A stretch of 22,385 nucleotides of DNA from an uncultured Bacteroidota bacterium (GTDB lineage: Bacteria > Bacteroidota > Bacteroidia > Chitinophagales > Chitinophagaceae). A program made the translations under genes and the position numbers. Location: positions 1 to 22,385 of the forward strand of contig CAMLGR010000077.1 of NCBI GenBank assembly GCA_946479615.1, given 5' to 3'. Shown piece by piece: positions 6,324 through 14,045 of this stretch (within the stretch, counting starts at the first letter, position 1; the number at the start of each line of letters is the position of its first letter). The notes below the pieces were generated by a model that was given only the letters and a program-made list of their open reading frames with translations, was not told where the DNA came from and did no database searches.

Positions 6324-8267
6324 ATGGCGTATAAAAATCAGCAACAATTCATCAATGCACTGGAGAAAGAAGGCGAATTACTCCGTATCAAAACCTATGT
6401 CAATCCCAAACTCGAAATAGCCGAGATCACTGACCGGATGAGCAAACAGCCCGGTGGCGGCAAGGCCTTGCTTTTTGAAAATACAGGCTATGATTTCCCG
6501 GTGCTGATGAATGCTTATGGCAGTGAAAAAAGAATGTGTATGGCACTGGGTGTATCACATCTCGATGATACGGCCAGGGAGATTGAAAGGCTTTTTAAAT
6601 TGCTGGCTTCTCCAAAAGAAAGTATCATCGATAAATTAAAACTCCTTCCCAAACTCGGGCAATTTGCTTCCTGGATGCCCAAAGTAAAAAAAGGAAAAGG
6701 TGAGTGCCAGGAAGTGATCATGAAAGAACCGGATATCACGAAATTGCCGGTAATTACCTGCTGGCCAAAAGATGGCGGTCCCTTTGTAACATTACCCATC
6801 ATTCATACCAAAGATCCCAATACATTATCGAGGAATGTAGGCATGTATCGTATGCAGGTATTCGGTCCTACGCTGACCGGTATGCACTGGCATAAGCATA
6901 AAGTATCGGCCAAACATTTCGCCGAGTATAAAAAATTGAATAAACGGATGCCGGTTGCGGTAGCATTGGGTGGCGATCCTGCTTATGCTTATTCGGCAAC
7001 TGCGCCGTTGCCTGAGAATGTGGATGAATATATGCTGGCTGGTTTTTTACGCAAGAGAAAAGTTGAACTGGTGAAATGTTTAACACAACCGGATGTGGAA
7101 GTACCAGCCGATGCTGATTTTATTATTGAAGGATATGTTGATCCTTCGGATGAAATGGTATGGGAAGGTCCGTTCGGGGATCATACCGGTTACTATTCAT
7201 TGCCGGATTGGTACCCGCGTTTTCATATCACCTGCATCACCCATAAAAAAAATCCGGTATATCCTGCTACGATCGTAGGTATACCGCCACAGGAAGATGC
7301 CTGGCTGGGCAAAGCAACGGAAAGAATATTCCTTGCACCTATTAAAATGACAATGGTGCCCGAGATCGTGGATATGGATATGCCGGTGGAAGGGGTGTTT
7401 CATAATCTCGTCATCACCAAAATCAAAAAAGAATATGCAGGGCAGGGACAAAAAGTAATGAATGCGATGTGGGGTGCCGGGCAAATGATGTTTAATAAAA
7501 TACTGGTACTTGCCGATGAAGGGGTAACGATCCAGCAGTATGAAAGCCTGGCCCGTTATGTTTTTAAAAATCTCAATCCTGTTACAGATATTTATTTTTC
7601 TACCGGGCCGATGGATGTACTCGATCATAGTTGCAGCAAACTGGGGTTTGGAGGTAAAATGTGCCTGGATGGAACAGCCAAATTCGAAGAAGAAGAGGAT
7701 AGCCGGCAATTGTCAACCAGCAGGAAGTGGACGGTAACGGAGAGTGCAAAGCTGGCGGAGGATTTGAAATCGGAATTTCCCGAGATCCATCATATCAATG
7801 TTTCGTTATTGCCAAAGGAAATTCCTTGTCTTATCGTTTCCGTAGAAAAGAACAGGAAGGGACATTTGAAAGAATTACATACGCAATTGTTTGCCAGTGA
7901 AGGAGTGGAAAATATTAAAATGATCCTGTATGTTGAGCATACAGTAGACGCCAATGATCTTGCAACTGCTTTATGGCGGTTTTGTAATAACCTGGACCCG
8001 AAAAGGGATAGTATACCGGCACAACGGTCAGCACCCGGTAATACGAATCAGTACCTGGCCTGTATAGGATTTGATGGTACCCGAAAGACAAAGGAACTGG
8101 ATGATTTCCATCGTGACTGGCCCAATATCATTATTGCCGATGAAGCCACCATACGATCGGTCGATTCGAAATGGGAGCAGCTCGGTATCGGGGCTTTCAT
8201 TCCTTCTCCGTCCCTGAAATTCAGGACGCAGATGTATGGAGAGGAAGCGGTGGTAAATGAGAAATAA
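6324..8267 (+). CDS. UbiD-family prenylated-FMN decarboxylase
   Basis: A 647-residue UbiD-type protein. Family members use prenylated FMN made by a UbiX partner to remove carboxyl groups from aromatic or unsaturated acids; in bacteria relying on menaquinone, members are often assigned to quinone synthesis. The reaction here is inferred from family only. The catalytic trio is visible: Arg176 in MYRMQVFG, Glu281 and Asp286 in EGPFGDHTGYYS (Asp rather than Glu at the last site, as in E. coli UbiD). Other conserved stretches are ALGGDPA, VGIPPQEDAWLGKATERIF and LDHSCSKLGFGGKMCLDGTAK. It is longer than E. coli UbiD (about 500 residues), with an extended C-terminal part. No ubiX gene lies in the window, so the substrate cannot be set. 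Confidence 0.88.
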   Translation: MAYKNQQQFINALEKEGELLRIKTYVNPKLEIAEITDRMSKQPGGGKALLFENTGYDFPVLMNAYGSEKRMCMALGVSHLDDTAREIERLFKLLASPKESIIDKLKLLPKLGQFASWMPKVKKGKGECQEVIMKEPDITKLPVITCWPKDGGPFVTLPIIHTKDPNTLSRNVGMYRMQVFGPTLTGMHWHKHKVSAKHFAEYKKLNKRMPVAVALGGDPAYAYSATAPLPENVDEYMLAGFLRKRKVELVKCLTQPDVEVPADADFIIEGYVDPSDEMVWEGPFGDHTGYYSLPDWYPRFHITCITHKKNPVYPATIVGIPPQEDAWLGKATERIFLAPIKMTMVPEIVDMDMPVEGVFHNLVITKIKKEYAGQGQKVMNAMWGAGQMMFNKILVLADEGVTIQQYESLARYVFKNLNPVTDIYFSTGPMDVLDHSCSKLGFGGKMCLDGTAKFEEEEDSRQLSTSRKWTVTESAKLAEDLKSEFPEIHHINVSLLPKEIPCLIVSVEKNRKGHLKELHTQLFASEGVENIKMILYVEHTVDANDLATALWRFCNNLDPKRDSIPAQRSAPGNTNQYLACIGFDGTRKTKELDDFHRDWPNIIIADEATIRSVDSKWEQLGIGAFIPSPSLKFRTQMYGEEAVVNEK

Positions 8268-8392
8268 GGAATAATAAATAAGAAATGAGAAAGTAAATGT
8301 AAAACCGCAGAATTTAGAATATAAAATGTAAAAGGATCACCTGTCATCCTTTTACATTTTATATTCTAAATTCTGCGGTTTTACATTTACTT
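8262..8392. repeat. Perfect 47-bp inverted repeat in a 7-base-periodic A-rich run
   Basis: Arms 8291-8337 and 8346-8392 are exact reverse complements over 47 bp, separated by 8 bases (CACCTGTC). Pairing can continue outward past a 2-base bulge (AAATG with CATTT). From the ubiD stop codon onward the left side reads in 7-base steps: AAATAAG (8262), GAATAAT, AAATAAG, AAATGAG, AAAGTAA, ATGTAAA, ACCGCAG, AATTTAG, AATATAA, AATGTAA. It lies between two genes on the same strand. A terminator role is possible; the arm length is far beyond what that needs. Confidence 0.9.
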
Positions 8393-8434
8393 CATTTTTT
8401 AATTCAGTAAATTGCTAAAAAAGAACTCTAAAAA

Positions 8435-9382
8435 ATGAAGTACTGGACCCTGGGAGTAATGGCGCTATCTATTTCAATGATATCCTGTGCCCAAAAACAA
8501 AAAGCAAAAGCAGCGGCAGCCACTACACCAACCGCTGCTCCTGATAATAATACGCTGCTCTGGCAGATCAGTGGCAATGGGCTTGAAAAGCCTTCTTACC
8601 TTTTTGGTACCATCCATCTTCTTTGTGCCGATGATGCTGTACTCAGCGCCAATATGAAAAAAGTGATTCATGAGGCCGATGAGGTTTATTTTGAAGTAGA
8701 TATGGATAACCTGCTCGATATGTTTGGTGCCATGAGCAAAATGAAAATGAAAGGCGATACGACCTTACAGGACCTGTTGACCAGTGATGAGTATAAAAAA
8801 GTAAAGGATTATTTCGAAGAAAAAGGTTCCATGCTTCCGTTTACCATGCTCGAAAAATATAAACCCATTCTCGCCGCTTCTTTATTGGAAAGTGGTTCGC
8901 TTCCCTGCGAGAATACCGCGGTAATGGAACAGGTAATCATGCAGGAAGCAAAGACGCAGGATAAAAAAATAAAAGGATTGGAAACGATGGCTTACCAGGC
9001 CGGTATCCTCGATAGCATTCCTTATAAATTACAGGCACAGCAACTCGTAAAATATATCGATGATGCAGCCAGCGGAAAAGATACCAGCAATACGGAAATG
9101 TCTGATATGTGGAAAGCCTATAATGAACAGGACCTGAAAAAGCTGGAAGAACTCATGATCAAAAGTGATATTGGCGTTAACAACTATACCGATCTTTTAC
9201 TTTATCACCGCAATGCCAACTGGGTGGCCAAATTAAAAGGATTATTACCAGGTAAAGGCTTACTGATCGCGGTAGGAGCGGGTCATTTACCCGGCGATAA
9301 AGGAGTGATTAGCTTATTGCGGAAAGCCGGCTATACACTTTCGCCGGTCGAGAACAAAACGGTGCAGGGGAAGGCGATTTAA
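8435..9382 (+). CDS. TraB/GumN-family lipoprotein
   Basis: 315 residues. The N-terminus is a lipoprotein signal with acceptor Cys18 (MISC), then an Ala/Lys/Thr-rich linker to about residue 38. The rest matches the TraB/GumN (Tiki-related) fold: LFGTIHLLCAD at 57-67 near the N-terminus, an acidic EVYFEVDMD, KGLETMAYQ in the middle, HRNANWVAKLKGLL, and the C-terminal VGAGHLPGDKGVISLLRKAGY. The GTIH, E, RN and GAGH positions are those proposed as metal/active site residues for Tiki-type metalloproteases; activity in bacterial members is mostly unproven. Probably anchored to a membrane facing the periplasm. The stop codon is merged into a palindrome shared with the convergent ndk gene. Confidence 0.88.
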   Translation: MKYWTLGVMALSISMISCAQKQKAKAAAATTPTAAPDNNTLLWQISGNGLEKPSYLFGTIHLLCADDAVLSANMKKVIHEADEVYFEVDMDNLLDMFGAMSKMKMKGDTTLQDLLTSDEYKKVKDYFEEKGSMLPFTMLEKYKPILAASLLESGSLPCENTAVMEQVIMQEAKTQDKKIKGLETMAYQAGILDSIPYKLQAQQLVKYIDDAASGKDTSNTEMSDMWKAYNEQDLKKLEELMIKSDIGVNNYTDLLLYHRNANWVAKLKGLLPGKGLLIAVGAGHLPGDKGVISLLRKAGYTLSPVENKTVQGKAI

Positions 9383-9479
9383 AATAAGAAATAAGGAACA
9401 AAAAATAAGGAATGAGAAAATAGCAGTCTGCGGACAGTTACTTTCTCATTCCTTATTTTTTGTTCCTTATTTCTTATTT
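9382..9479. repeat. Perfect 38-bp inverted repeat joining two convergent stop codons
   Basis: Arms 9382-9419 and 9442-9479 are exact reverse complements over 38 bp with a 22-base loop. The left arm starts at the last base of the TAA of the TraB-family gene, and the right arm ends within the stop codon of ndk (9480-9478). The arm is a 7-base series: AAATAAG (9382), AAATAAG (9389), GAACAAA (9396), AAATAAG (9403), GAATGAG (9410). It may act as a two-way transcription stop: each strand's RNA would have an A-rich 5' arm and a U-rich 3' arm. Confidence 0.92.
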
Positions 9480-9894
9480 AGAATTTTTCCAGTCCCGAGA
9501 AGAAAAAGCTGCCTTCGATGGCTGCATTCTCATCGCTATCACTTCCGTGAACAGCATTTTCTCCGAGAGAAGTAGCATATAATTTCCGGATCGTTCCTTC
9601 AGCTGCCTGGGCAGGGTTGGTGGCCCCGATCAGTTCGCGGAAAGAGGCTACGGCATTGTTTTTTTCGAGGATCGCAGCAATGATAACGCCACTGCTCATA
9701 AACTCCACCAGTTCACCATAAAACGGTCTTTCCTTATGCACCGCATAAAATTCGCCGGCTTTCTCTGCAGAAAGCTTGGTCATTTTCAATGCCACCAGGC
9801 GAAAGCCTTCTTTGGTGATCCTGTCTAAAATAGCTCCGGCATGACCATTTTTCATGGCGTCCGGTTTGATCATAGTAAAAGTTCTGTTACTCAT
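9478..9894 (-). CDS. ndk: Nucleoside-diphosphate kinase
   Basis: 138 residues, the usual length. It transfers the gamma-phosphate of ATP to other nucleoside diphosphates through a phosphohistidine, in the cytoplasm. Key features: TFTMIKPDA at the N-terminus, [15 protein letters not shown] (55-69), and the active-site His116 in NAVHGSDS. The Lys and Arg residues of the nucleotide pocket (Lys10, Arg86) are in place. The start is the ATG at 9894, with an exact TAnnTTTG element upstream. It is divergent from nrnA and convergent with the TraB-family gene. In Flavobacteria, as far as I recall, ndk lies next to a DHH phosphoesterase gene and gldI; the same order is seen here. Confidence 0.97.
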   Translation of the reverse strand: MSNRTFTMIKPDAMKNGHAGAILDRITKEGFRLVALKMTKLSAEKAGEFYAVHKERPFYGELVEFMSSGVIIAAILEKNNAVASFRELIGATNPAQAAEGTIRKLYATSLGENAVHGSDSDENAAIEGSFFFSGLEKF

Positions 9895-9916
9895 TGTTGC
9901 ATACGTATTTGGCGCG

Positions 9917-9924
9917 CAAATGTA
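9917..9924 (-). promoter_or_regulatory. -7 element of ndk
   Basis: On the minus strand this reads TACATTTG, an exact TAnnTTTG match, 23 bases upstream of the ndk ATG. The -33 region falls inside the neighbouring palindrome arm and has no clean TTTG at 19 bases. Confidence 0.5.
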
Positions 9925-9934
9925 GGAACAATTT

Positions 9935-10021
9935 CAAAAGTAAAAAGCCAAAAGTCAAAAAAGCTTCCCGGCCAGGGGTAACAGGTCGGCCGATTTTTTG
10001 ACTTTTGGCTTTTTACTTTTG
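9935..10021. repeat. Perfect 28-bp inverted repeat of AAAAGnn units between divergent genes
   Basis: Arms 9935-9962 and 9994-10021 are exact reverse complements (28 bp, extendable by 4 more pairs after one mismatch), with a 31-base GC-rich loop holding CGGCC and GGCCG. The left arm reads in 7-base steps: AAAAGTA (9936), AAAAGCC (9943), AAAAGTC (9950), AAAAAAG (9957). It sits between the ndk and nrnA promoters, so here it cannot be explained as a terminator for a gene end. Confidence 0.9.
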
Positions 10022-10091
10022 AATTTATCCCCATCTGGCTCATTACTAGCTTATTTTAAACGGGGAGAACACTTATCTTCGCAGCCGTTTC

Positions 10092-11099
10092 ATGAAACCT
10101 ATACAAGATATATTCCCGCAACTACCGCAACCGCGCAAAGTCGTTATCACCACGCACCAGAAACCCGATGCTGATGCCATGGGTTCTTCACTGGCCCTGG
10201 CCAACCTGCTGAAACAGCTTGGTCACAGTGTAAGCGTGATCTCGCCGACCAACTGGGCGAAATGGCTGGACTGGATGCCGGGCTGCAACGAAGTGATCGA
10301 TTACGAGTTCAGCAAGCCCCGTGCAGAAGCCGTATTGAACGCCGCTGAATGGTTGTTCTGTCTCGACTTTAATATTTTTTATCGTACCAAGACACTGGGA
10401 CCTAAATTAAAGGAACTTAAGTGTACCAAAATACTGATCGATCATCACCAGGAGCCTGATGCACCGTCTTTCGACTATGGTATCAGCGATACCTCCAAAA
10501 GTTCTACCTGTGAAATGATCTATGATTTTATTGTGGCCGCCGGTCACCAGGAAAGGATCAACGAAGAGATCAGTGAATGTATCTATGCCGGTGTGATCTC
10601 CGATACGGGATCATTCCGTTTTCCTTCTGCCAGTGCAGCAGTTCATAAACTTGCCGCCGATCTGAAAGCAAAAGGTCTTCAGCATTCCAAAGTGCACGAA
10701 AAACTGTTTGATAATTTCCTGGAAAACAAGGTCCGTTTTACCGGTCATGTGCTGCTCAACCGGATGGAAGTATTTTATGAATACAATACCGTGCTGGTAG
10801 CCATTCCCAAAAGTGATTTGTTGAAATACCATGTAAAAACAGGCGATACGGAAGGACTGGTCAATTTTCCCCAAACCATCCAGGGTATCAAACTGGTGGC
10901 ACTGGTCATCGATCGTGACGAGGAAAGAAAATGGAGCTTCCGCAGCAAAGGCGATTTTGATTGCAATACTTTTGCCCGCACTTATTTCGAAGGAGGTGGA
11001 CATTACAATGCTTCAGGCGGCCGCAGCAGCGATTCCCTGGAAATGACCGTACAGCGCTTCAAGCAGGTGATGAAAGAAAATAAATCTTTATTACAATAA
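10092..11099 (+). CDS. nrnA: DHH-family phosphoesterase, NrnA-like nanoRNase/pAp phosphatase
   Basis: 335 residues with DHH (1-200) and DHHA1 (about 215-330) domains. NrnA-type enzymes degrade 2-5-base RNA fragments and dephosphorylate pAp, a by-product of sulfate and acyl-carrier metabolism. Metal-binding motifs in order: HQKPDADAMGSS (22-33), Asp92 in LDFN, DHH at 117-119, Asp171 in GVISDTGSFRF, and the substrate-binding GGGHYNASGG (301-310). Start ATG at 10092; a TATCTTCG close to the -7 consensus lies at 10074-10081. The FKBP lipoprotein gene follows after 7 bases, so they are likely co-transcribed. Confidence 0.93.
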   Translation: MKPIQDIFPQLPQPRKVVITTHQKPDADAMGSSLALANLLKQLGHSVSVISPTNWAKWLDWMPGCNEVIDYEFSKPRAEAVLNAAEWLFCLDFNIFYRTKTLGPKLKELKCTKILIDHHQEPDAPSFDYGISDTSKSSTCEMIYDFIVAAGHQERINEEISECIYAGVISDTGSFRFPSASAAVHKLAADLKAKGLQHSKVHEKLFDNFLENKVRFTGHVLLNRMEVFYEYNTVLVAIPKSDLLKYHVKTGDTEGLVNFPQTIQGIKLVALVIDRDEERKWSFRSKGDFDCNTFARTYFEGGGHYNASGGRSSDSLEMTVQRFKQVMKENKSLLQ

Positions 11100-11106
11100 A
11101 CAACAA

Positions 11107-12099
11107 ATGAAATCAATTTCTTATTTACTAGTAGCGATCGCATTTATTGCCGTCAACACTTCCTGTAATAAAATAAGTTACAGGAAAACAAGTTCAGGTC
11201 TTCTGTACAAGATCATTCCTTCCAGCAGCAAGGATTCACTCGCAAAATATGGCGACTGGCTGAAGATCCATTTTGTGCAAAAGAGAAACGATGATTCTGT
11301 ACTGCAAAGCAGTTATGGAAAAATGCCGGTATACCAGCAGATCATGATGGATCCGACTATGAAATACAACCCGGCTGAAATATTCCCTTTATTGAAAAAA
11401 GGAGATAGCGCCGTTGTGATCATGTATATCGATTCACTGATCAACAAACCAGGCATGCAAATGCCTCCTTTTCTTAAAAAAGGAGATAAGCTCACTTTAT
11501 ATTTCCGTGTCATAGATGTATTCAGAAAAGATAGCCTGAAACAGGTCGATGAACGTGCAGAATATGAGAAAGATGCACCCCGTCAGGAAAAGGAAAGAGC
11601 TGAGCAGATGAAAGAAATGCAAAAGCAACTGGCAGAGGAAAGAAAATCACAGCTTGATGAAGCGGAAAAATCAGGTGAGGCACAAAAAGAGCGTGATGCA
11701 ATGGAAGCTTACTTGGCCGGAAAACATATTGTGGCGCAAAAAGCGGGTCATGGAGCGTATGTAGTGGTAAAAGATCCTGGTACAGGTATGCAGGCGGCTC
11801 CCGGAAAATTTGTAAATATCAAATATGTCGGCAGAAGACTGTCCAATGATAGTACGTTTGAAGATAATACGTATGCATTCCAGTTGGGTCAGTACCGCAT
11901 GATCGAAGGATGGGAAGCGGGATTGCAATTATTCAAACAAGGGGGCAAGGGTACGATATATGTTCCCGGGTTTATGGCCTATGGCAAAAATCCGCCACCA
12001 CAGTCTCCTTTCAAACTGGATGAACCGTTAATATTCGATATCGAAGTATTGAGTGTCGGAGACACGATGCCAGGACAGGCAGCTCCTCCCGGACAATAA
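11107..12099 (+). CDS. Two-domain FKBP-type peptidyl-prolyl isomerase lipoprotein
   Basis: 330 residues. Lipoprotein signal with acceptor Cys20 (VNTSC). First FKBP-like domain, about 28-140, lacks the Trp and AYG active-site landmarks and is probably inactive. A charged Lys/Glu/Gln-rich segment (about 143-200) is likely a coiled coil. The second domain (about 205-318) is largely canonical: VNIKYVGRRL, AFQLGQ, MIEGWEAGLQ with Trp269, VPGFMAYGK with Tyr292, and LIFDIEV; the usual Asp after Phe is Glu252. The end is a short Pro/Gly/Gln tail. Likely a periplasmic folding helper. Gene order ndk-nrnA-FKBP resembles the Flavobacterium gldI locus, but gldI encodes a smaller single-domain protein, so I do not assign that name. 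A GC-rich terminator follows. Confidence 0.88.
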   Translation: MKSISYLLVAIAFIAVNTSCNKISYRKTSSGLLYKIIPSSSKDSLAKYGDWLKIHFVQKRNDDSVLQSSYGKMPVYQQIMMDPTMKYNPAEIFPLLKKGDSAVVIMYIDSLINKPGMQMPPFLKKGDKLTLYFRVIDVFRKDSLKQVDERAEYEKDAPRQEKERAEQMKEMQKQLAEERKSQLDEAEKSGEAQKERDAMEAYLAGKHIVAQKAGHGAYVVVKDPGTGMQAAPGKFVNIKYVGRRLSNDSTFEDNTYAFQLGQYRMIEGWEAGLQLFKQGGKGTIYVPGFMAYGKNPPPQSPFKLDEPLIFDIEVLSVGDTMPGQAAPPGQ

Positions 12100-12158
12100 A
12101 AAATGATCAGGCTCAATCTATGATTGATTGCCGGATGAAAATAATGTTGCACCTTTAC

Positions 12159-12192
12159 ACCGTCCCGCCCAGCCGCGGGACGGTTCTTTTTT
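12159..12192 (+). terminator. Intrinsic terminator after nrnA-FKBP operon
   Basis: ACCGTCCCGC (12159-12168) pairs perfectly with GCGGGACGGT (12175-12184) around a 6-base loop, followed by TCTTTTTTG. It lies 60 bases past the FKBP stop. Confidence 0.9.
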
Positions 12193-12354
12193 GAATTGCG
12201 AAGATTGGTCCCGTTTTTAGTCCAAAATCCAATTCAGCTATCCTTACGAATCACCCGGCACTTCCCGTACTAATTTTTCCTGAGCAAACTTCCATTCCCT
12301 CTGAATGATCATGGCAACTCCTTTCGGGGACTGATTAAAACTCATGATTATAAG
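12193..12354. other. Unassigned gap between two terminators
   Basis: Together with the flanking hairpins this makes a 310-base stretch without a gene. I see only very short frames, no tRNA-like fold and no riboswitch I recognise. TAATTTTT near 12271 loosely resembles a -7 element, and the hairpin at 12355-12386 would then end a transcript of about 100 bases, so a small RNA is conceivable but unproven. There is a small local hairpin (CTCCTTTCGGGGA). Confidence 0.3.
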
Positions 12355-12386
12355 AAAGCATTTGTCTTTATGACAGATGCTTTTTT
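12355..12386. terminator. Hairpin with T-tract beyond the folP stop
   Basis: AAAGCATTTGTC (12355-12366) pairs with GACAGATGCTTT (12372-12383) with one G-U pair and a 5-base loop, then more T. The strong T-run faces the plus strand; on the minus strand the hairpin is followed by CTTTCTTAT-like sequence, so it may also stop folP transcription 25-50 bases after its end. Confidence 0.7.
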
Positions 12387-12409
12387 GTTTATGATCCTGG
12401 TAATGTATT

Positions 12410-13240
12410 TTATTTATTCCGGACAGCTTCTACCAGTTGTATGGCCTGCCTGGCTTCTTTTGCATCGTGTACGCGGATGATCGAAGCACCTTTCATCAGG
12501 CTGATGGTATTGAGAACAGTAGTTCCATTCAGGGCTTCTTCAGTAGTAATATGAAGTGTTTTGTAGATAGTTGATTTGCGGGAAAGTCCAACCATCAATG
12601 GGCAATCGGGAATCGTCAACAGAGAAAGATTGCGCAGCAATTCGAAATTATGAGCGATCGTTTTCCCAAAACCAAATCCCGGATCGATAATAATATCTTT
12701 TATACCGGCTTGCCGTAAAGAACTTACCCGGCTGATAAAAAAATCAAGTACTTCCCTGGTTACATTTTCATAACGTGGTTCGATCTGCATGGTGCCGGGT
12801 TCTCCTTTCATATGCATCAACACATAGGGAACCTGAAGAGAGGCGACAGTCGTGATCATGCTTTTATCCATACGTCCTGCACTGATATCATTGATCAGTG
12901 CGGCACCTGCTGCCACGGCTTCCCTGGCTACAGCCGAATAATAAGTATCAACTGAAATAAAAGTATCCGGGAACCGGCGATGGATTGCTTCAATACTGGT
13001 GATGATGCGTTGCAGTTCTTCCTGTTCACTAACCGGCTGACTGCCGGGACGGGTACTTTGTCCGCCGATATCGATAATGGTTGCTCCATCACGGATCATT
13101 TTCTCCGTATGTGATAATATCGCATCGATACCGATAAACCGGCTTCCTTCATAAAATGAATCGGGTGTGCTGTTAATAACACCCATCACCAATGGCTGAT
13201 CAATCACCAATAACCTGCCATTACAATTCAATGTGAACAT
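12410..13240 (-). CDS. folP: Dihydropteroate synthase
   Basis: 276 residues, the normal length for this TIM-barrel enzyme, which joins para-aminobenzoate to the pterin pyrophosphate in folate synthesis and is the sulfonamide target. Signature stretches in order: VMGVINSTPDSF (18-29), IDIGGQSTRPGS (56-67), LINDISAG, IIDPGFGFGKT, VGLSRKS and the C-terminal IIRVHDAKEA, which carries the phosphate-binding Arg-x-His. GGQSTRPG in place of GGESTRPG is the common Bacteroidota variant. Start ATG at 13240. It is divergent from the DUF1599 gene with 92 bases between start codons. Other folate genes are absent from the window. Confidence 0.97.
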   Translation of the reverse strand: MFTLNCNGRLLVIDQPLVMGVINSTPDSFYEGSRFIGIDAILSHTEKMIRDGATIIDIGGQSTRPGSQPVSEQEELQRIITSIEAIHRRFPDTFISVDTYYSAVAREAVAAGAALINDISAGRMDKSMITTVASLQVPYVLMHMKGEPGTMQIEPRYENVTREVLDFFISRVSSLRQAGIKDIIIDPGFGFGKTIAHNFELLRNLSLLTIPDCPLMVGLSRKSTIYKTLHITTEEALNGTTVLNTISLMKGASIIRVHDAKEARQAIQLVEAVRNK

Positions 13241-13255
13241 TCGCGCTGGTTTCGT

Positions 13256-13263
13256 TATTTTTG
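13256..13263 (+). promoter_or_regulatory. -7 element of the DUF1599 gene
   Basis: TATTTTTG, an exact TAnnTTTG match. It puts transcription start near 13270, which excludes the longer reading frame opening with TTG at 13261 and selects the ATG at 13333. The leader of about 63 bases contains GAATTGG (13285-13291) and CCAATTC (13308-13314), which can form a short hairpin. Confidence 0.5.
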
Positions 13264-13332
13264 AAGCTAAAGATAGAGAAGAAAGAATTGGGAAATTTCG
13301 AAATCTGCCAATTCCAAAATTTCAAAATTACC

Positions 13333-13875
13333 ATGAGCGATACTAACCGGCAATACGATATAGTCATTTCTTCCTGCAAAGATATTTTTGTAAAAAAAGC
13401 CAGCGATTACGGAACAGCCTGGCGCGTACTTCGGACCATTTCTATCGTTGACCAGATATTCATCAAAGCGCAACGCATCCGCACGATCCAGTTGAAAGGG
13501 AATCAGAAAGTGGCGGATGATATTGCTGCCGAATTCAAAGGCATTATCAATTATGCTGTGATTGGCCTGATACAACTTGACCTGCCGGCAGAAGCGCCGG
13601 AAGAAATACCGGTGTCCGAAGTTTCTTCTTTATATGATAAGTATATTGGTGCCAGTAAAAAACTGATGCAGGATAAGAACCATGACTATGGTGAAGCCTG
13701 GCGCAGTATGAGCCAGGAAAGTTTTACTGATCTTATATTGATGAAATTGCAGCGCATCCGCCAGATATTGGCGAATGATGGAAAGACCCTGATCAGCGAA
13801 GGCATCGATGCCAACTATCACGATATTGTTAATTATGCTGTATTTGCTTTGATATTGATGAGCGAAGGGAAATAA
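13333..13875 (+). CDS. DUF1599-family protein with two tandem repeats of the domain
   Basis: 180 residues from the ATG at 13333 (MSDTNRQYDIVI). The sequence is an internal duplication: KKASDYGTAWRVLR, IKAQRIRTIQ and GIINYAVIGLIQL in the first half correspond to KNHDYGEAWRSM, MKLQRIRQI and DIVNYAVFALILM in the second. This fits DUF1599 (PF07659), a small alpha-helical domain that I recall being listed as nucleotide-modification associated. The paired Asp-Tyr-Gly-x-Ala-Trp and Asn-Tyr-Ala positions look like a conserved pocket. The biochemical role is unknown. It is widespread in Bacteroidota, often beside folP and a DoxX/MauE-like gene, as here, which argues for a housekeeping role. Confidence 0.85.
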   Translation: MSDTNRQYDIVISSCKDIFVKKASDYGTAWRVLRTISIVDQIFIKAQRIRTIQLKGNQKVADDIAAEFKGIINYAVIGLIQLDLPAEAPEEIPVSEVSSLYDKYIGASKKLMQDKNHDYGEAWRSMSQESFTDLILMKLQRIRQILANDGKTLISEGIDANYHDIVNYAVFALILMSEGK

Positions 13876-13880
13876 GTTCA

Positions 13881-14004
13881 GGTGTTAGGTTTTAGGTGTT
13901 AAGTGTTAGATGTGGAATGGCGATGTGCGAAATAGTTTTAAGAATACGAGTAAAGTGATTTCGCTTACCAGACACTCAACATCTAACACTTAACACCTAA
14001 CACC
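13881..14004. repeat. Inverted repeat of GGTGTTA-type 7-base units
   Basis: Arms 13888-13913 and 13979-14004 pair over 26 bp with one mismatch. The left side is an in-register 7-base series: GGTGTTA (13881), GGTTTTA (13888), GGTGTTA (13895), AGTGTTA (13902), GATGTGG (13909). The loop contains a second nested stem, GCGAAAT with ATTTCGC. It starts 6 bases after the DUF1599 stop and separates it from the next gene on the same strand. Confidence 0.9.
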
Positions 14005-14045
14005 AACATATCTAAGTTTACTCCTGATTTCTTAATTTATACGTC

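Noticed and set aside
12122..12192. Promoter at TATG-N19-TAATGTTG (12119-12149)
   Set aside because: Transcription would start inside the FKBP terminator and produce only a hairpin; probably chance.
13261..13332. Longer start (TTG) for the DUF1599 gene adding 24 residues
   Set aside because: The added stretch is A/T-rich leader sequence, overlaps the predicted -7 element, and the ATG at 13333 matches the family N-terminus.
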